From the NCBI RefSeq assembly GCF_028198165.1, contig NZ_CP116339.1, positions 1,681,001-1,745,000 of the forward strand: DNA of 64,000 nucleotides, given 5' to 3'. Below are positions 1-12,732 of this stretch, piece after piece. The DNA comes from Pseudoxanthomonas sp. JBR18 (GTDB lineage Bacteria > Pseudomonadota > Gammaproteobacteria > Xanthomonadales > Xanthomonadaceae). Within the stretch, counting starts at the first letter, position 1, and each line of letters starts with the position of its first letter. A program made the position numbers and the translations under genes. The notes below the pieces were generated by a model that did not search any database, was not told the DNA's origin, and was given only the letters and a program-made list of their open reading frames with translations.

Positions 1-111
1 TCATGGCGGAACTCCGATACGAATCCGGCCTTCCACCGTACCGACAAGGCCGCGCAACAGGCTTGCGAAACTTGCGCGCTATGCGCAGATTGGCGCAATC
101 TTGTTGCGTCA

Positions 112-612
112 ATGAATGTTGCGGCGCGCCATATGGCCGAAAAAGTCGAGCTGGACCGCACGGATCTTCGCCTGCTGGCGCTGCTGCAGACCCAGGGGCG
201 GGCCAGCAATGCCGATTTGGCCGCGCAGATCAACCTGTCGCCCTCGGCCTGCCTGCGGCGCACTCAGCGGCTGGAGGCGGCCGGCGTGATCGCCGGCTAC
301 GGCGCGCGCCTGGATGCGCGCGCGCTCGGACTGGGCCTGCAGGCCTTCGTGCGCGTGCAGCTGGCCGAGCACGATTCGCCGGCCATCGATCGTTTCGCCG
401 CGGCGGTGACCAGCTGGGACGAGGTGGTGGCCTGCCACGCCCTGACCGGCGACATGGACTACCTGCTGCACGTGGCCGTGCGCGACCTGGATCATTTCTC
501 GCGCTTCCTGCTGGACAAGCTGCTGGCGGCCTCCGGGGTGTCCGACGTCAATTCCAGCTTCGTGCTGCGCACGGTCAAGGACGCCGCCGGCCTGCCGCTG
601 CCGGCGGCTTGA
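112..612 (+). CDS. Lrp/AsnC family transcriptional regulator
   Basis: A 166-aa protein with the Lrp/AsnC layout: an N-terminal helix-turn-helix (about residues 15-65, containing LSPSACLRRTQRLEAAG) and a C-terminal RAM ligand-binding domain (about 75-155, with HALTGDMDYLLHV, where the family has the GxxDY turn). These proteins bind DNA as dimers or octamers and respond to amino acids. A second in-frame ATG at 133 (MAEKVEL) is an equally good start because the family begins close to the ELDRTD segment. The target cannot be told from the sequence; the next gene on this strand is a glutathione S-transferase 350 bases away, and any divergent partner lies left of the window. Confidence 0.9.
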   Translation: MNVAARHMAEKVELDRTDLRLLALLQTQGRASNADLAAQINLSPSACLRRTQRLEAAGVIAGYGARLDARALGLGLQAFVRVQLAEHDSPAIDRFAAAVTSWDEVVACHALTGDMDYLLHVAVRDLDHFSRFLLDKLLAASGVSDVNSSFVLRTVKDAAGLPLPAA

Positions 613-959
613 GGCCCAGCGGACGGACACCACAGGGTCGAACCCGCTGTGATGGTTCGTGCCCGGCCGCGCCGACGACGGCGCCAGCCGAGGGTCGTTC
701 GCCGCGCTGGATTTCGTCGAGGTAGGGGACGCCGGCGAGGTAAGCGAATGTCGTGGCGAGTCTGAGTCCTTCATCCCGCAGGACTTGTACCAGGATCACG
801 TGGCCCACCCCGATGCTGCGCATCGGCGTGGCCAAAGTGCAGCCGAGGGAGGCCGAGTTTCCCGGGCACGGGCGGGCCGACTTCCCCTGGGGCCACGAAA
901 TGCACATGATCGATCTGGCCGGCGTGTGCCGGCACAGCGCCCGCGACTGAGCCACCTCG
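613..959. other. intergenic stretch with possible decayed ORF
   Basis: About 350 bases between the AsnC-type gene and the GST gene. A short plus-strand open frame (753-950) ends GHEMHMIDLAGVCRHSARD and looks more protein-like at its C-terminal end than at its start, so it may be the tail of a broken gene, but I cannot name a family and there is no convincing start. No terminator with a T-run is visible. Confidence 0.25.
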
Positions 960-1574
960 ATGCTGAAACTGCTGGGCAAGCCGACCTCGATCAACGTGCG
1001 CAAGGTGCTGTGGCTGGGCGAGGAACTGGCGCTGCAGATCGATCATGCGCCGATGCAGGCGCCCGGCGATGCCGAATCGCTGCGGCGGCTCAATCCCAAC
1101 GGCCTGGCCCCGGTGCTGATCGATGGCACGGCGGTGTTGTGGGAGTCCAACACCATCTGCCGCTACCTGGCCGCGCGCCAGCAGCGCCACGACCTGTTGC
1201 CGGCCGAGCCCCTGGCGCGTGCGCGGGTGGAACAGTGGATGGACTGGCAGGCCACCGATCTCAACAGCGCCTGGCGCCCGGCGTTCATGGCGCTGGTGCG
1301 GCACAGCCCGGCCTTCCAGGATGCCGCCGTGATCGACCACAGCGTCGCGGCGTGGAATCGGCTGATGACCGTGTTGGATGCGCAGCTGGCCACCACCGGC
1401 GCCTTCGTGACCGGCGCCGACTTCACCTTGGCCGATATCGTGCTGGGTCTGTCGGCGAACCGGTGGCGGATGACGCCGATGGCGCGTCCTGCGCTGCCGG
1501 CGGTGGACGCCTGGATCGCACGTTTGGAGACGCGGCCGGGCTATCGTGCGCACGCCGGCAACGGCATTCCCTGA
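960..1574 (+). CDS. glutathione S-transferase family protein
   Basis: A 204-aa cytosolic GST. The N-terminal thioredoxin-like domain (about 1-80) holds the cis-proline in NGLAPVLID (P51) and the glutathione gamma-glutamyl contact in WESNTICRYL (E62, S63). The all-helical C-terminal domain (about 90-200) includes GADFTLADIVLG, the conserved N-capping box and hydrophobic staple region. Length is normal for the family. It conjugates or reduces electrophiles with glutathione; the substrate cannot be inferred. The following TfoX-type gene starts 14 bases after the stop, so the two are probably co-transcribed. Confidence 0.9.
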   Translation: MLKLLGKPTSINVRKVLWLGEELALQIDHAPMQAPGDAESLRRLNPNGLAPVLIDGTAVLWESNTICRYLAARQQRHDLLPAEPLARARVEQWMDWQATDLNSAWRPAFMALVRHSPAFQDAAVIDHSVAAWNRLMTVLDAQLATTGAFVTGADFTLADIVLGLSANRWRMTPMARPALPAVDAWIARLETRPGYRAHAGNGIP

Positions 1575-1587
1575 TCGAGGCACTCAG

Positions 1588-1971
1588 ATGGCGACTGACG
1601 CGGACTTCATCGACTACGTGCATGCCCAGGCTGGGCTGGGTGCGGCGCTGGAAGCAAAGAAGATGTTCGGCGAATACGCGCTGTACCTGGACGGCAAGGT
1701 GGTCGCGCTGGTGTGCGACAACCAGGTCTTCCTCAAGCCCACCGCCGCCGGTCGCGCGCTGCTGCACGAGGTGATCGAGCAGCCACCTTATCCATCGGCC
1801 AAGCCGCATTACCTGTTGGCCGACGCGCTGGAAGACACCGACGCCCTGCAGCGCCTGCTGCGCGCCACGGCCGACGCGCTGCCGGTACCCAAGCCGAAGG
1901 CGGCAAAAAAAGCCCCTGCCAAGCAAGCCGCGGCCCGCAAGTCGCCTGCCAAGGTTCCGCCTGGCGCCTGA
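1588..1971 (+). CDS. TfoX/Sxy N-terminal domain protein
   Basis: A 127-aa protein matching the TfoX/Sxy N-terminal domain: FIDYVHAQAGLGAALEAKKMF followed by FGEYALYLDGKVVALV and VFLKPTAAGRALL are the usual core. It lacks the TfoX C-terminal domain and instead ends in a Lys/Ala/Pro-rich tail (about 100-127, KAAKKAPAKQAAARKSPAK) of the kind seen on DNA- or RNA-binding proteins. The ATG at 1588 is chosen because the conserved domain begins there; upstream in-frame codons overlap the end of the GST gene. Standalone N-domain members have no settled function and should not be read as competence regulators. Confidence 0.8.
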   Translation: MATDADFIDYVHAQAGLGAALEAKKMFGEYALYLDGKVVALVCDNQVFLKPTAAGRALLHEVIEQPPYPSAKPHYLLADALEDTDALQRLLRATADALPVPKPKAAKKAPAKQAAARKSPAKVPPGA

Positions 1972-2022
1972 CGCGCGCGCGGTTGGCTACCATCGGGCGC
2001 TTCCGATGACCAGGCGTGCCCC

Positions 2023-2658
2023 ATGCATGGACCCAGCCCCGACAACGCGCATCCGATGGCCGGCTTCCCGCAGGTGTGCTTCATCCGCAACATCGTGCGC
2101 AATCCGTTGATCGAGGTCGGCGAATACACCTACTACGACGATCCGGAGGATTCGGAAGGCTTCGAGCGCAACGTGCTTTACCACTTCCCCTTCATCGGCG
2201 ACCGGCTGGTGATCGGCCGCTTCTGCGCGATCGCGCGCGGCGTGAAGTTCATCATGAACGGCGCCAACCACAAGCTGTCCGGCCTGTCGACCTATCCGTT
2301 CCAGATCTTCGGCAATGGCTGGGAGAAGGTGATGCCGCAGCCGGGCGAGCTGCCGTACAAGGGCGACACGGTGATCGGCCACGACGTGTGGATCGGCTAC
2401 GAAGCGCTGGTGATGCCCGGCGTGCGCATCGGCAACGGCGCGATCGTCTCGGCGCGCTCGGTGGTCACCGCCGACGTGCCGGCCTACACCATTGTCGGCG
2501 GCAACCCGGCCCGGCCGATCAAGGCGCGCTTTTCGCAGGCCGAGATCGCCCGGCTGGAGGCCATCGCCTGGTGGGACTGGCCCATCGAACACCTCACCGC
2601 GCATCTGCCCCTGGTGGTGGGCAGCGATCTCGACGCGCTGGAGCGCGTTGCGCCATGA
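2023..2658 (+). CDS. CatB/Vat-type xenobiotic acetyltransferase (left-handed beta-helix)
   Basis: A 211-aa member of the hexapeptide-repeat xenobiotic acetyltransferases, the group that includes type B chloramphenicol and streptogramin acetyltransferases. The hallmark order is present: FIGDRLVIGRFCAIARGVKF, then NGANHKLSGLSTYPF with the likely catalytic histidine H83, an extended loop, and hexapeptide repeats DVWIGYEALVMPGVRIGNGA ending in IVGGNPARPIKARF. It would acetylate a hydroxyl of a small substrate using acetyl-CoA. Chromosomal members are common and often of unknown substrate, so drug resistance should not be assumed. An internal ATG (M12) is an alternative start. Confidence 0.88.
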   Translation: MHGPSPDNAHPMAGFPQVCFIRNIVRNPLIEVGEYTYYDDPEDSEGFERNVLYHFPFIGDRLVIGRFCAIARGVKFIMNGANHKLSGLSTYPFQIFGNGWEKVMPQPGELPYKGDTVIGHDVWIGYEALVMPGVRIGNGAIVSARSVVTADVPAYTIVGGNPARPIKARFSQAEIARLEAIAWWDWPIEHLTAHLPLVVGSDLDALERVAP

Positions 2659-2689
2659 TCCGGCACACCCCGTCCCGCAGACCGGAGCC

Positions 2690-3088
2690 ATGGCCCATTC
2701 CCTGATTCCCCAGCTTATGTTCCAGCACGGCGAGTCGGAGGCGGCGATGGCGCTGTATACCGGCCTGTTTGCCGATTCGCGCATCGACGAGGTGCTGCGC
2801 TATGGCGCGCAGGGCCCGGGGCCGGAAGGCAGCGTGATGCGCGCGCGCTTCACCGTGGCCGGGCAGGCGCTGGCCTGCATCGATTCGCCGGCGACGCACG
2901 CCTTCGATTTCACCCCGTCCTTGTCGCTGTTCGTCGAATGCGCTGACCTGGCCGAGTTGGAGCGCGCCTGGGCGGCGCTGTCCGAAGGCGGCACCGCGCT
3001 GATGCCCCCGGGCGATTACGGCTTCAGCCAGCGCTTCGGCTGGGTGAACGATCGCTTTGGCGTGAGCTGGCAACTCAATCTGGCCTGA
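2690..3088 (+). CDS. VOC family protein (PhnB-like)
   Basis: A 132-aa protein of the glyoxalase/bleomycin-resistance fold in its PhnB-like variant: LIPQLMFQHGESEAAMALYTG at the N-terminus, SLSLFVECADLAELERAWAAL in the middle and a C-terminal QRFGWVNDRFGVSWQLNL, which is the family's closing strand pattern. The ATG at 2690 lies just before the conserved first strand; longer in-frame starts run into the acetyltransferase gene. Such small proteins are usually metal-binding dimers with unassigned substrates. The gene starts 31 bases after the acetyltransferase stop and may share its transcript. Confidence 0.8.
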   Translation: MAHSLIPQLMFQHGESEAAMALYTGLFADSRIDEVLRYGAQGPGPEGSVMRARFTVAGQALACIDSPATHAFDFTPSLSLFVECADLAELERAWAALSEGGTALMPPGDYGFSQRFGWVNDRFGVSWQLNLA

Positions 3089-3135
3089 CGGCGCCTGGGA
3101 AAGCATCTCGATGCTGCGTCAGCGGTAACTTCGCA

Positions 3136-3163
3136 GCCGAAGCCGAAGCCGAAGCCGAAGCCG
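3136..3163. repeat. hexanucleotide tandem repeat
   Basis: Four to five consecutive copies of a GCCGAA unit (about 3136-3163) in the spacer between the VOC gene and the convergent hypothetical gene. The rest of the 200-base spacer shows no recognisable gene. Confidence 0.8.
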
Positions 3164-3290
3164 CAGCGACAGGGCTCAGCAAGCCGAACCCCTCAGCTCG
3201 GTCGATCCGATCTCGCACATGCGCGCGCCCATGATCCGCATGATCTGGTCGGGCTAGCGCACGTCGACCGGCAGCACCGGAGCCAGGCGC

Positions 3291-4331
3291 CTACGCGCCT
3301 TTTTTGCCGCGCACGCCGCGCCACATGTTGGCCAACAACGATCCCGCCCCGCGCGTGGCTTCCGTCGGACCGGGTGTGCCGGCCTGGGGCGTGCTGGATT
3401 CCACCTGCGCGTAACCGGTCAGCCAGGCGGCATTGAAGAACGCGCGCGCGGCGCCGGTGTCCACGTCCAGCGCCTGTCCGGCCTCGGCGGCGGTACAAGG
3501 GCGGTGCAGCAGCAGCGAGCACATGCGGAAGTCATCGTGGCGATGGGCCAGCACGCGGAAGTCCGGCCAGCGCGCCAGGCGCATCCGGCAGCCTTCGTGC
3601 AGGGGCTCCAGCAGCACTGGCTCGACCTGCATGCGCAGGGTGGCCTGCCACAGCAGCGGGATCAGCGGCACGCTGGGCAGGTCCACGAACAGCGCCGAGT
3701 AGCGCGACGCCTGCAGCGCATGCTGCGACAGCCGGAAAAAGTGCCGGCCCAGGAACTGCTCGGGCGACCGGCCCTGCAGATCGGCACCGGGAGCGGCCAG
3801 CGCAAGCAGGCGGCGGAAATCCAGCAGCAGGCACACCTTCCCGTCCAGGGCCAGTGCGCTGACCGTGTCGGCCGCGATTAAGCGCGACCGGATCGATTCG
3901 CCCAGGGGGCCGGGATCGGCCGGTGGCGGCGCCTCGATGGCCAGTGCTGATGGCTGGGGCGACCGCGCCGGGACGGGCTCCACGGGGCGCGGCGGTGTCG
4001 CCGGGGCTTGTGCCTGCACCGCGTCCGGTTCCAGGGCACGCAAGGTGGCGCGTACCTGGGGCAGGTCCAGCGCACGCGGAGGATCATGCAGGGCGTCGAA
4101 CAGTTGGCCGTCCTCGGCCAGCGACCACATCGGCAGGTGCGGATGACTGACCAGGATGCGCCGTGCCGCCTTGCGCAGCACCGGGTTGTCGCGGACCACC
4201 ATCAGGTCGCAGTCGGCCAGGTCGTGGCACAGGTCCAGGACCAGGCCTGGCGCATCGGCCGTGGCCTGCAGCTCCTGCAGCAATGCGAGCTCGCTCTGCA
4301 GATCCGAGCCCATGATCAACACCTTGGCCAC
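3291..4331 (-). CDS. unrecognised protein with Pro-rich linker
   Basis: An acidic-to-neutral cytosolic protein of about 346 aa. I do not recognise it. The N-terminal 100 residues (VLIMGSDLQSELALLQELQA ... LVLDLCHDLADCDLMVVRD) have an alternating strand/helix pattern like a receiver domain without a clear phosphorylation site. A Pro/Ala-rich linker follows (about 104-150) and then a 170-residue C-terminal domain with repeated short hydrophobic strands. There is no signal peptide or membrane segment. A GTG start at 4331 is preferred because AAGGGGG lies five bases upstream; an in-frame ATG further upstream would bury this ribosome site in the coding region. It is convergent with the VOC gene and stands alone. 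Confidence 0.7.
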   Translation of the reverse strand: MAKVLIMGSDLQSELALLQELQATADAPGLVLDLCHDLADCDLMVVRDNPVLRKAARRILVSHPHLPMWSLAEDGQLFDALHDPPRALDLPQVRATLRALEPDAVQAQAPATPPRPVEPVPARSPQPSALAIEAPPPADPGPLGESIRSRLIAADTVSALALDGKVCLLLDFRRLLALAAPGADLQGRSPEQFLGRHFFRLSQHALQASRYSALFVDLPSVPLIPLLWQATLRMQVEPVLLEPLHEGCRMRLARWPDFRVLAHRHDDFRMCSLLLHRPCTAAEAGQALDVDTGAARAFFNAAWLTGYAQVESSTPQAGTPGPTEATRGAGSLLANMWRGVRGKKGA

Positions 4332-4528
4332 GAAGTCCCCCTTAGCTCTTGATGGCGCATTCGGACCAGCCGCCACCCGGACGACCGCTGTCCGGGTGAG
4401 GCTATTGCAGCGTCAGGGCAACACAGGGTGATGAAGTCTCCACCATCGCAGCACCGCCTTGCGCGGTGAGCTCACGCGGCACGCCCACCCGCCGGCCCCG
4501 GTCCGGGGCCGACAGGCGCGCGCGTGTC

Positions 4529-8816
<4,288 letters not shown>

Positions 8817-8844
8817 CGCGATAAGGGTCCTATCGACTGGACAC

Positions 8845-10257
8845 TCATGGTGCCAGCCGTGCCGGGGCCTGCACCGGAGCAGACTGCTGCGGGGAATCCA
8901 GCGCCTGGGCGGAGGTATTGACCTGCTCGATCCGCTGGATCGATGCTTCCTGTGGAGTCTGCATGGCCTGACTGGCATCGATCCAGGCGCGGCGCTGGGC
9001 GGGATCCTGCAGCTTTCCCTGGATCAGGAACACATTGACCTGTCCGCCCTCGCCGCCGCCGCCACGCACCACATGGTCGGCGCGGCTGATGCCCTGCTCC
9101 TTGGCGAGTGCGAGCAGGCTGTGGCTCATGCGGTCGGCGTCCTCGCCATGGGCCAGTTCCTGCGCCGCCACGCCGGCCTCGATCTGCTTGAATAGCGCGT
9201 GGTCGGGATGCCCGGGCCGCGAGGGGCCCTCGCGTGTGGCCTCTGCCACCGGTAATGGAAGCCCCTGGAAGACGATGGGAATGTGGGTGAAGGTTGTGGC
9301 GGTATGGTTGAAGCGGTGCGTCGTGGGCGGGGTGGTGCTGGTGTCGCGATAAGGCATGGGGGAGGTGTCACTGCCTAGGTTGAGCCCGTTCTGCTCCATC
9401 AGCCTTTCAGATAGATGCAGCTGCTTCAGATTCATCTCCAGCTGCGCCTTGCCGTCACCATAGGCGCGCTCGGACTGTACGACCACGCCCGTGCCCCAGG
9501 CCCCATAGTAGTTGGCGTAGTCGGAATTGCCGTGGTGACCCAGCCCAGCCTGGGCCGGCGGGTGATCGAAGTAATTGCGGCCCATGCCCTCGATGTTGGA
9601 CGCCGTCGGCTGCATGTGCAGGTCCTTGTCCAAGGCGATATTGGGCTTGGCGGCATAGTGGTAGTTGGGCGGGGTGCCGGTGCGGTCGATCAAATCGCCA
9701 GCGCGGAATGGATTTGCGTTGTAGATATCCTCCAGCGTCGCCCTGGGCTTGTCATGCTGAACCCTGCTGGCTAGCGCGTTCCAGCCGGCCACTTCCGCGC
9801 CGGCCTCGTCGCGCCGGTTGGCCGCGATCAGCGCGCCGAGCGCGGCAGTGTAGTCGTGCGTCGGCCCTTTGCTCTGCGCCACCTGTTTGGTGTCGGCGAT
9901 AAAGGTCGTAGTGGCCTGCTCGGTTGCGGCGTGGTTGAAGCCGTGCTGCAACTCGTGCTCAAGCACGAATGTGGGTTCGCCGGCGTCGAAGGGCACGCCT
10001 TTGGGCGGGCTGGTCAGCATCGACAGGGGCAGACGCATCTCCTTGGCTGCGCCGTTGTACTCGCCGCCGGCATGCGTGCCCAACGGCAGCGGCACGATCT
10101 GCTTGAGATGACCGAGCTTCACGGCCTCGTTGATCTGATCCACCAGCGTCGGCGAATGGTTGATCACTCCCGCGAGGTTGGCGGCCTGGTCGACGGTGAC
10201 GCCGGGCTGCCTGGCGAATGCGTCGACCAGCGCATGTGCTTCCTTGGTCAGTGGCAC
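8845..10257 (-). CDS. putative Xanthomonadales T4SS effector: HExxH metallopeptidase with XVIPCD-like tail
   Basis: A 470-aa protein with no signal peptide. The N-terminal half holds a zincin motif, LEHELQHGFNH (H101, E102, H105), and about 50 residues later DEAGAEVAGWNAL, a plausible glutamate zinc ligand. The last 110 residues resemble the XVIPCD secretion signal of Xanthomonadales type IV effectors: GHPDHALFKQIEAGV, then DRMSHSLLALAKEQGI, then VNVFLIQGKLQDPAQRRAWID, and a Gln-rich end. Effectors of this class kill rival bacteria. It starts with GTG after AGGGAG, 18 bases downstream of a lipoprotein gene, which matches the usual immunity-then-effector order. The enzymatic target is unknown; the assignment rests on motifs. 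Confidence 0.75.
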   Translation of the reverse strand: MPLTKEAHALVDAFARQPGVTVDQAANLAGVINHSPTLVDQINEAVKLGHLKQIVPLPLGTHAGGEYNGAAKEMRLPLSMLTSPPKGVPFDAGEPTFVLEHELQHGFNHAATEQATTTFIADTKQVAQSKGPTHDYTAALGALIAANRRDEAGAEVAGWNALASRVQHDKPRATLEDIYNANPFRAGDLIDRTGTPPNYHYAAKPNIALDKDLHMQPTASNIEGMGRNYFDHPPAQAGLGHHGNSDYANYYGAWGTGVVVQSERAYGDGKAQLEMNLKQLHLSERLMEQNGLNLGSDTSPMPYRDTSTTPPTTHRFNHTATTFTHIPIVFQGLPLPVAEATREGPSRPGHPDHALFKQIEAGVAAQELAHGEDADRMSHSLLALAKEQGISRADHVVRGGGGEGGQVNVFLIQGKLQDPAQRRAWIDASQAMQTPQEASIQRIEQVNTSAQALDSPQQSAPVQAPARLAP

Positions 10258-10275
10258 GTTCGCACTCCCTGGCCG

Positions 10276-10875
10276 TTAGGGCATCGTCACCGTGCGTACG
10301 CAGCGATGCTCGGCGGATTCGTCCGACTCACCCTGAGGGTAGACGCTTACCCGCAAGCCGGGCTTGTCGAACCACGCCTTGACCAGGCGCCCGTGCTCAG
10401 CGTTGTATGGCGTGCGGGTGAAGCCCAGCGCCTCAAGCCGGCGGCTGAAGGCATCAAAGTCCATCTGACAGATCGGGCTCATCGACGCATCTGGCGAGGA
10501 CGACATGAAGTTGAACGCGAACTTGGCGGCGTCCGGCGACGTGGAATCCAATTCGATCGTGTAGGACCAAGACGAATCCAGTGCGGCGCCAAAGCCGTAG
10601 CGCGCGCTGCCATCGCGCGCGCGCTCCAGGCTGACGCCCATGACCTGGCCGACCCGTGCCGGGGTTAAATCCGCCAGCGCATGGGTGCCCTGGATCAATT
10701 CGAGCATGCGCTGCAGAACAGCGGTCGCTTCCGGTTGCGATGAAGCAACGGCGGAAGGGGTCGCGGTGGTCATGGCGGGTTCCTCCTTGGAAGGCGCAGA
10801 CATCGAAGCCTGCGAACAAGCCGGCAGCGCCACGCAGGCCGCCAGCAGGGGAGTGATCGAGGCGGCAAGGCGCAT
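10276..10875 (-). CDS. putative periplasmic lipoprotein immunity protein
   Basis: A 199-aa lipoprotein: MRLAASITPLLAACVALPAC is a signal peptide ending in a lipobox (LPAC), followed by Ser, which favours outer-membrane retention facing the periplasm. The mature part has a Ser/Thr/Ala-rich linker and then a globular domain (about 60-199) with no family I recognise. The ATG at 10875 is preferred to an upstream TTG. It lies directly upstream of the XVIPCD-like effector, and cognate immunity proteins of these effectors are typically such lipoproteins, so immunity is a context-based inference. Confidence 0.65.
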   Translation of the reverse strand: MRLAASITPLLAACVALPACSQASMSAPSKEEPAMTTATPSAVASSQPEATAVLQRMLELIQGTHALADLTPARVGQVMGVSLERARDGSARYGFGAALDSSWSYTIELDSTSPDAAKFAFNFMSSSPDASMSPICQMDFDAFSRRLEALGFTRTPYNAEHGRLVKAWFDKPGLRVSVYPQGESDESAEHRCVRTVTMP

Positions 10876-11082
10876 TGGGGCGGGCAATCCTCACACAGCG
10901 GAAAGGTCGCTACTGGCCCCAAAATGGCTTCCAGCCAGGCGAGGAACCGAGTGAATCACCATCGTCCTCGGCGCGCAACTTCGCACGCCGCTCTCCAACC
11001 GAGCCTTGGCCTAGGATCGTCCAAGAACTCACTGCGCCGGCCAAGATACCCAACAAGGCCATCCGTGCGTTCTAACTCAGCA

Positions 11083-12093
11083 TCAAGCGCGGTCCAGCGG
11101 GCTCACCACCCCGCGGCCGCCGCGATTTAGGACGTGCGTATAGATCTGCGTGGTCGCCACGTCCTTGTGGCCCAGCAGCTCCTGCACCGTGCGGATGTCG
11201 TAGCCGGCTTCTATCAAGTGCGTGGCGAAGCTATGCCGAAAGGTGTGCGCGGTGACCGGTTTGAGCAAGCGCGCACGGACCCGGGCGGCCTTCAAGGCGC
11301 GGGCCAGGACCGCGTCACCAAAATGGTGGCGCCGCTCCACGCCGCCACGCGGATCGCGCGCGCGGTGGAGCGAGGGGAACACGTATTGCCAGCCGCGCTC
11401 CCGGTTGGCGTTTGGGTATTTGCGTTCCAGCGCATGCGGCAACCACACCTGACCGAAGCCTTCGGCCACATCCTGCGCATGCAGCATCAGCGCCCTGTCC
11501 ACCTCGCGTTGCAGCGGCTCAACCAGGGACCGCGGCAGCACGGTGTGGCGGTCCTTGCCTCCCTTACCGTCACGGACGGGAATTTCGCCGCGGCCAAAAT
11601 CCACGTCCTTGATGCGCAGGCGCAGACATTCCATCAGTCGCATCCCGGTGCCATACAAAAGGCTGGCCACCAGCCACGCACGGCCTTCCATGCAGGCGAG
11701 CAGCGTCCGTGCCTCTTGGGCCGACAGCACCACAGGCAATCGTTGCGGTCGCTTGGCCCGGGTCAGATTCTCCAGCCAGGGCAGGTCCAGTCCAAGCACC
11801 TCCCGGTACAGGAACAGCAGCGCCGCGAGCGCCTGATTCTGTGTGCCGGCTGCCACCTGATGATCGTTGGCAAGGCGGGAAAGAAACAGCTCCACCTCTG
11901 CTGCGCCCATTTCCCCGGGATGGCGCTTGTCATTGGCCAGGATAAACCGCCGGATCCAGCCGACGTACGCCTGCTCAGTACGCAGGCTGTAGTGCTTGGC
12001 GCGTAACCTTTGGCGGACCTGCTCCAACAGGCGCGGCGGACGCACCGCGACATTTCCGCCTGTTACACCCACGTCCCGTTGTGCGTAACTCAT
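11083..12093 (-). CDS. intI: integron integrase IntI
   Basis: A 336-aa tyrosine recombinase that inserts and excises cassettes by attI x attC and attC x attC recombination. The N-terminal SAM-like domain includes [20 protein letters not shown]. The catalytic set is complete: R152 in GTGMRL, H283 and R286 in [10 protein letters not shown]309 in LLGHK and nucleophile Y318 in TTQIYTHV. The IntI-specific insertion (about 215-240, [19 protein letters not shown]) separates it from XerC/D. Many xanthomonad integron integrases are reported to be broken, but this one has no frameshift or missing block. It is transcribed away from the array and the ATG lies 158 bases from the attI crossover. Confidence 0.97.
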   Translation of the reverse strand: MSYAQRDVGVTGGNVAVRPPRLLEQVRQRLRAKHYSLRTEQAYVGWIRRFILANDKRHPGEMGAAEVELFLSRLANDHQVAAGTQNQALAALLFLYREVLGLDLPWLENLTRAKRPQRLPVVLSAQEARTLLACMEGRAWLVASLLYGTGMRLMECLRLRIKDVDFGRGEIPVRDGKGGKDRHTVLPRSLVEPLQREVDRALMLHAQDVAEGFGQVWLPHALERKYPNANRERGWQYVFPSLHRARDPRGGVERRHHFGDAVLARALKAARVRARLLKPVTAHTFRHSFATHLIEAGYDIRTVQELLGHKDVATTQIYTHVLNRGGRGVVSPLDRA

Positions 12094-12148
12094 ACACCCA
12101 TGCTTCCATCAGATTCCACGCCAGGGTGGACTGCTTCCGCGCTGCCAA

Positions 12149-12166
12149 CGATCAGGTAACTGATCG
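12149..12166. promoter_or_regulatory. perfect inverted repeat in the intI-attI spacer
   Basis: CGATCAG and CTGATCG are exact inverted copies separated by GTAA, 55 bases upstream of the intI start. The position suits an operator for intI or an accessory site in attI. It does not match the canonical CTG-N10-CAG LexA box. Confidence 0.4.
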
Positions 12167-12189
12167 GTTTTAGGTAGGAAAACGCCTTG

Positions 12190-12257
12190 ACGCCACAACA
12201 TCCGCACATGAACAATCAGAGCAACACCCCGGAACTGGGGTCCAATAAGTGTTAGGC
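12190..12257 (+). other. attI recombination site (approximate)
   Basis: The first cassette joins the integrase side at GTTAGGC (12251-12257), identical to the R' box of the attC sites, so the crossover lies between G12251 and T12252. The left limit is approximate because the integrase-binding repeats cannot be defined by eye. A weak TTGACG at 12187 could belong to a cassette promoter, but no convincing -10 follows. Confidence 0.7.
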
Positions 12258-12277
12258 GTGTGGCATCTTTCCTTGGC

Positions 12278-12439
12278 ATGGCGCTCCTGCTTGCACCGTT
12301 CATCGCGCCGCCTGACACTTGGCAGGTCACCTCATCGGACGGACAACGTGGCAAGCCCTGCATCGGACGCAGCACAAGACAATCGGCCAGTCGGCTTGCA
12401 CAGTCTGCCGGCAATCTGCTTTGGGCCGCCCTGGCCTAA
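12278..12439 (+). CDS. cassette 1: 53-aa basic peptide, nine-copy family (copy 1)
   Basis: ATG to TAA gives 53 aa; an in-frame GTG at 12260 would add six residues. It begins with a short hydrophobic stretch (MALLLAPFIAPP), continues through a core DTWQVTSSDGQRGKPCIGR rich in Arg and Gly, and ends LLWAALA. The stop codon is the TAA inside the attC R'' box. Eight further cassettes keep the same 162-nt frame. Function unknown; the hydrophobic start could be a signal or membrane segment. Confidence 0.55.
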   Translation: MALLLAPFIAPPDTWQVTSSDGQRGKPCIGRSTRQSASRLAQSAGNLLWAALA

Positions 12440-12493
12440 CAAGTCAATCAAGCCGAAGCCGCTTCGCGGCTCGGCTTATTTCCAGCGTTAGGC
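12434..12493 (+). repeat. attC1
   Basis: 60 bp, R'' GCCTAAC, R' GTTAGGC, central stem around GCCGCTTCGCGGC; alpha subtype (right arm GGCTTATTTCCAGC). Closes cassette 1. Confidence 0.97.
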
Positions 12494-12512
12494 GTGTGCC
12501 TTCCTCTTTGGC

Positions 12513-12674
12513 TTGGTGCTCCCGGTTGCACCAGCCATCGCGCCGGCTGACACTTGGCAGGTCACCTCATCGGATGGTCAACGTGGCAAGCCCTGCATCG
12601 GACGCAGTACAAGACAATCAGCCTGTCGGCTCGCAAGCTCAGGCGGCCGCCTGCGTTCGGCCGTCCTGGCCTAA
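12513..12674 (+). CDS. cassette 2: 53-aa basic peptide, nine-copy family (copy 2)
   Basis: Same 162-nt frame as copy 1 but starting with TTG (or the adjacent GTG). In codons 13-41 it differs from copy 1 at six sites, five of them synonymous third positions, which supports translation of this frame. It ends LRSAVLA with the TAA in the attC R'' box. Confidence 0.5.
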   Translation: MVLPVAPAIAPADTWQVTSSDGQRGKPCIGRSTRQSACRLASSGGRLRSAVLA

Positions 12675-12728
12675 CAAGTCAATCAAGCCGAAGCCGCTTC
12701 GCGGCTCGGCTTATTTCCAGCGTTAGGC
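12669..12728 (+). repeat. attC2
   Basis: 60 bp, R'' GCCTAAC, R' GTTAGGC, alpha subtype. Closes cassette 2. Confidence 0.97.
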
Positions 12729-12732
12729 GGCC

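Noticed and set aside
2023..2658. Calling the CatB/Vat-type gene an antibiotic-resistance determinant
   Set aside because: Chromosomal hexapeptide acetyltransferases often have other substrates and no mobile context is seen at this gene.
12149..12200. LexA (SOS) box upstream of intI
   Set aside because: Neither a CTG-N10-CAG site nor a TTAG-type xanthomonad LexA palindrome is present.
12109..12414. Minus-strand frames in cassettes 1 and 6
   Set aside because: They exist only in the two identical copies and are not kept in the other seven.
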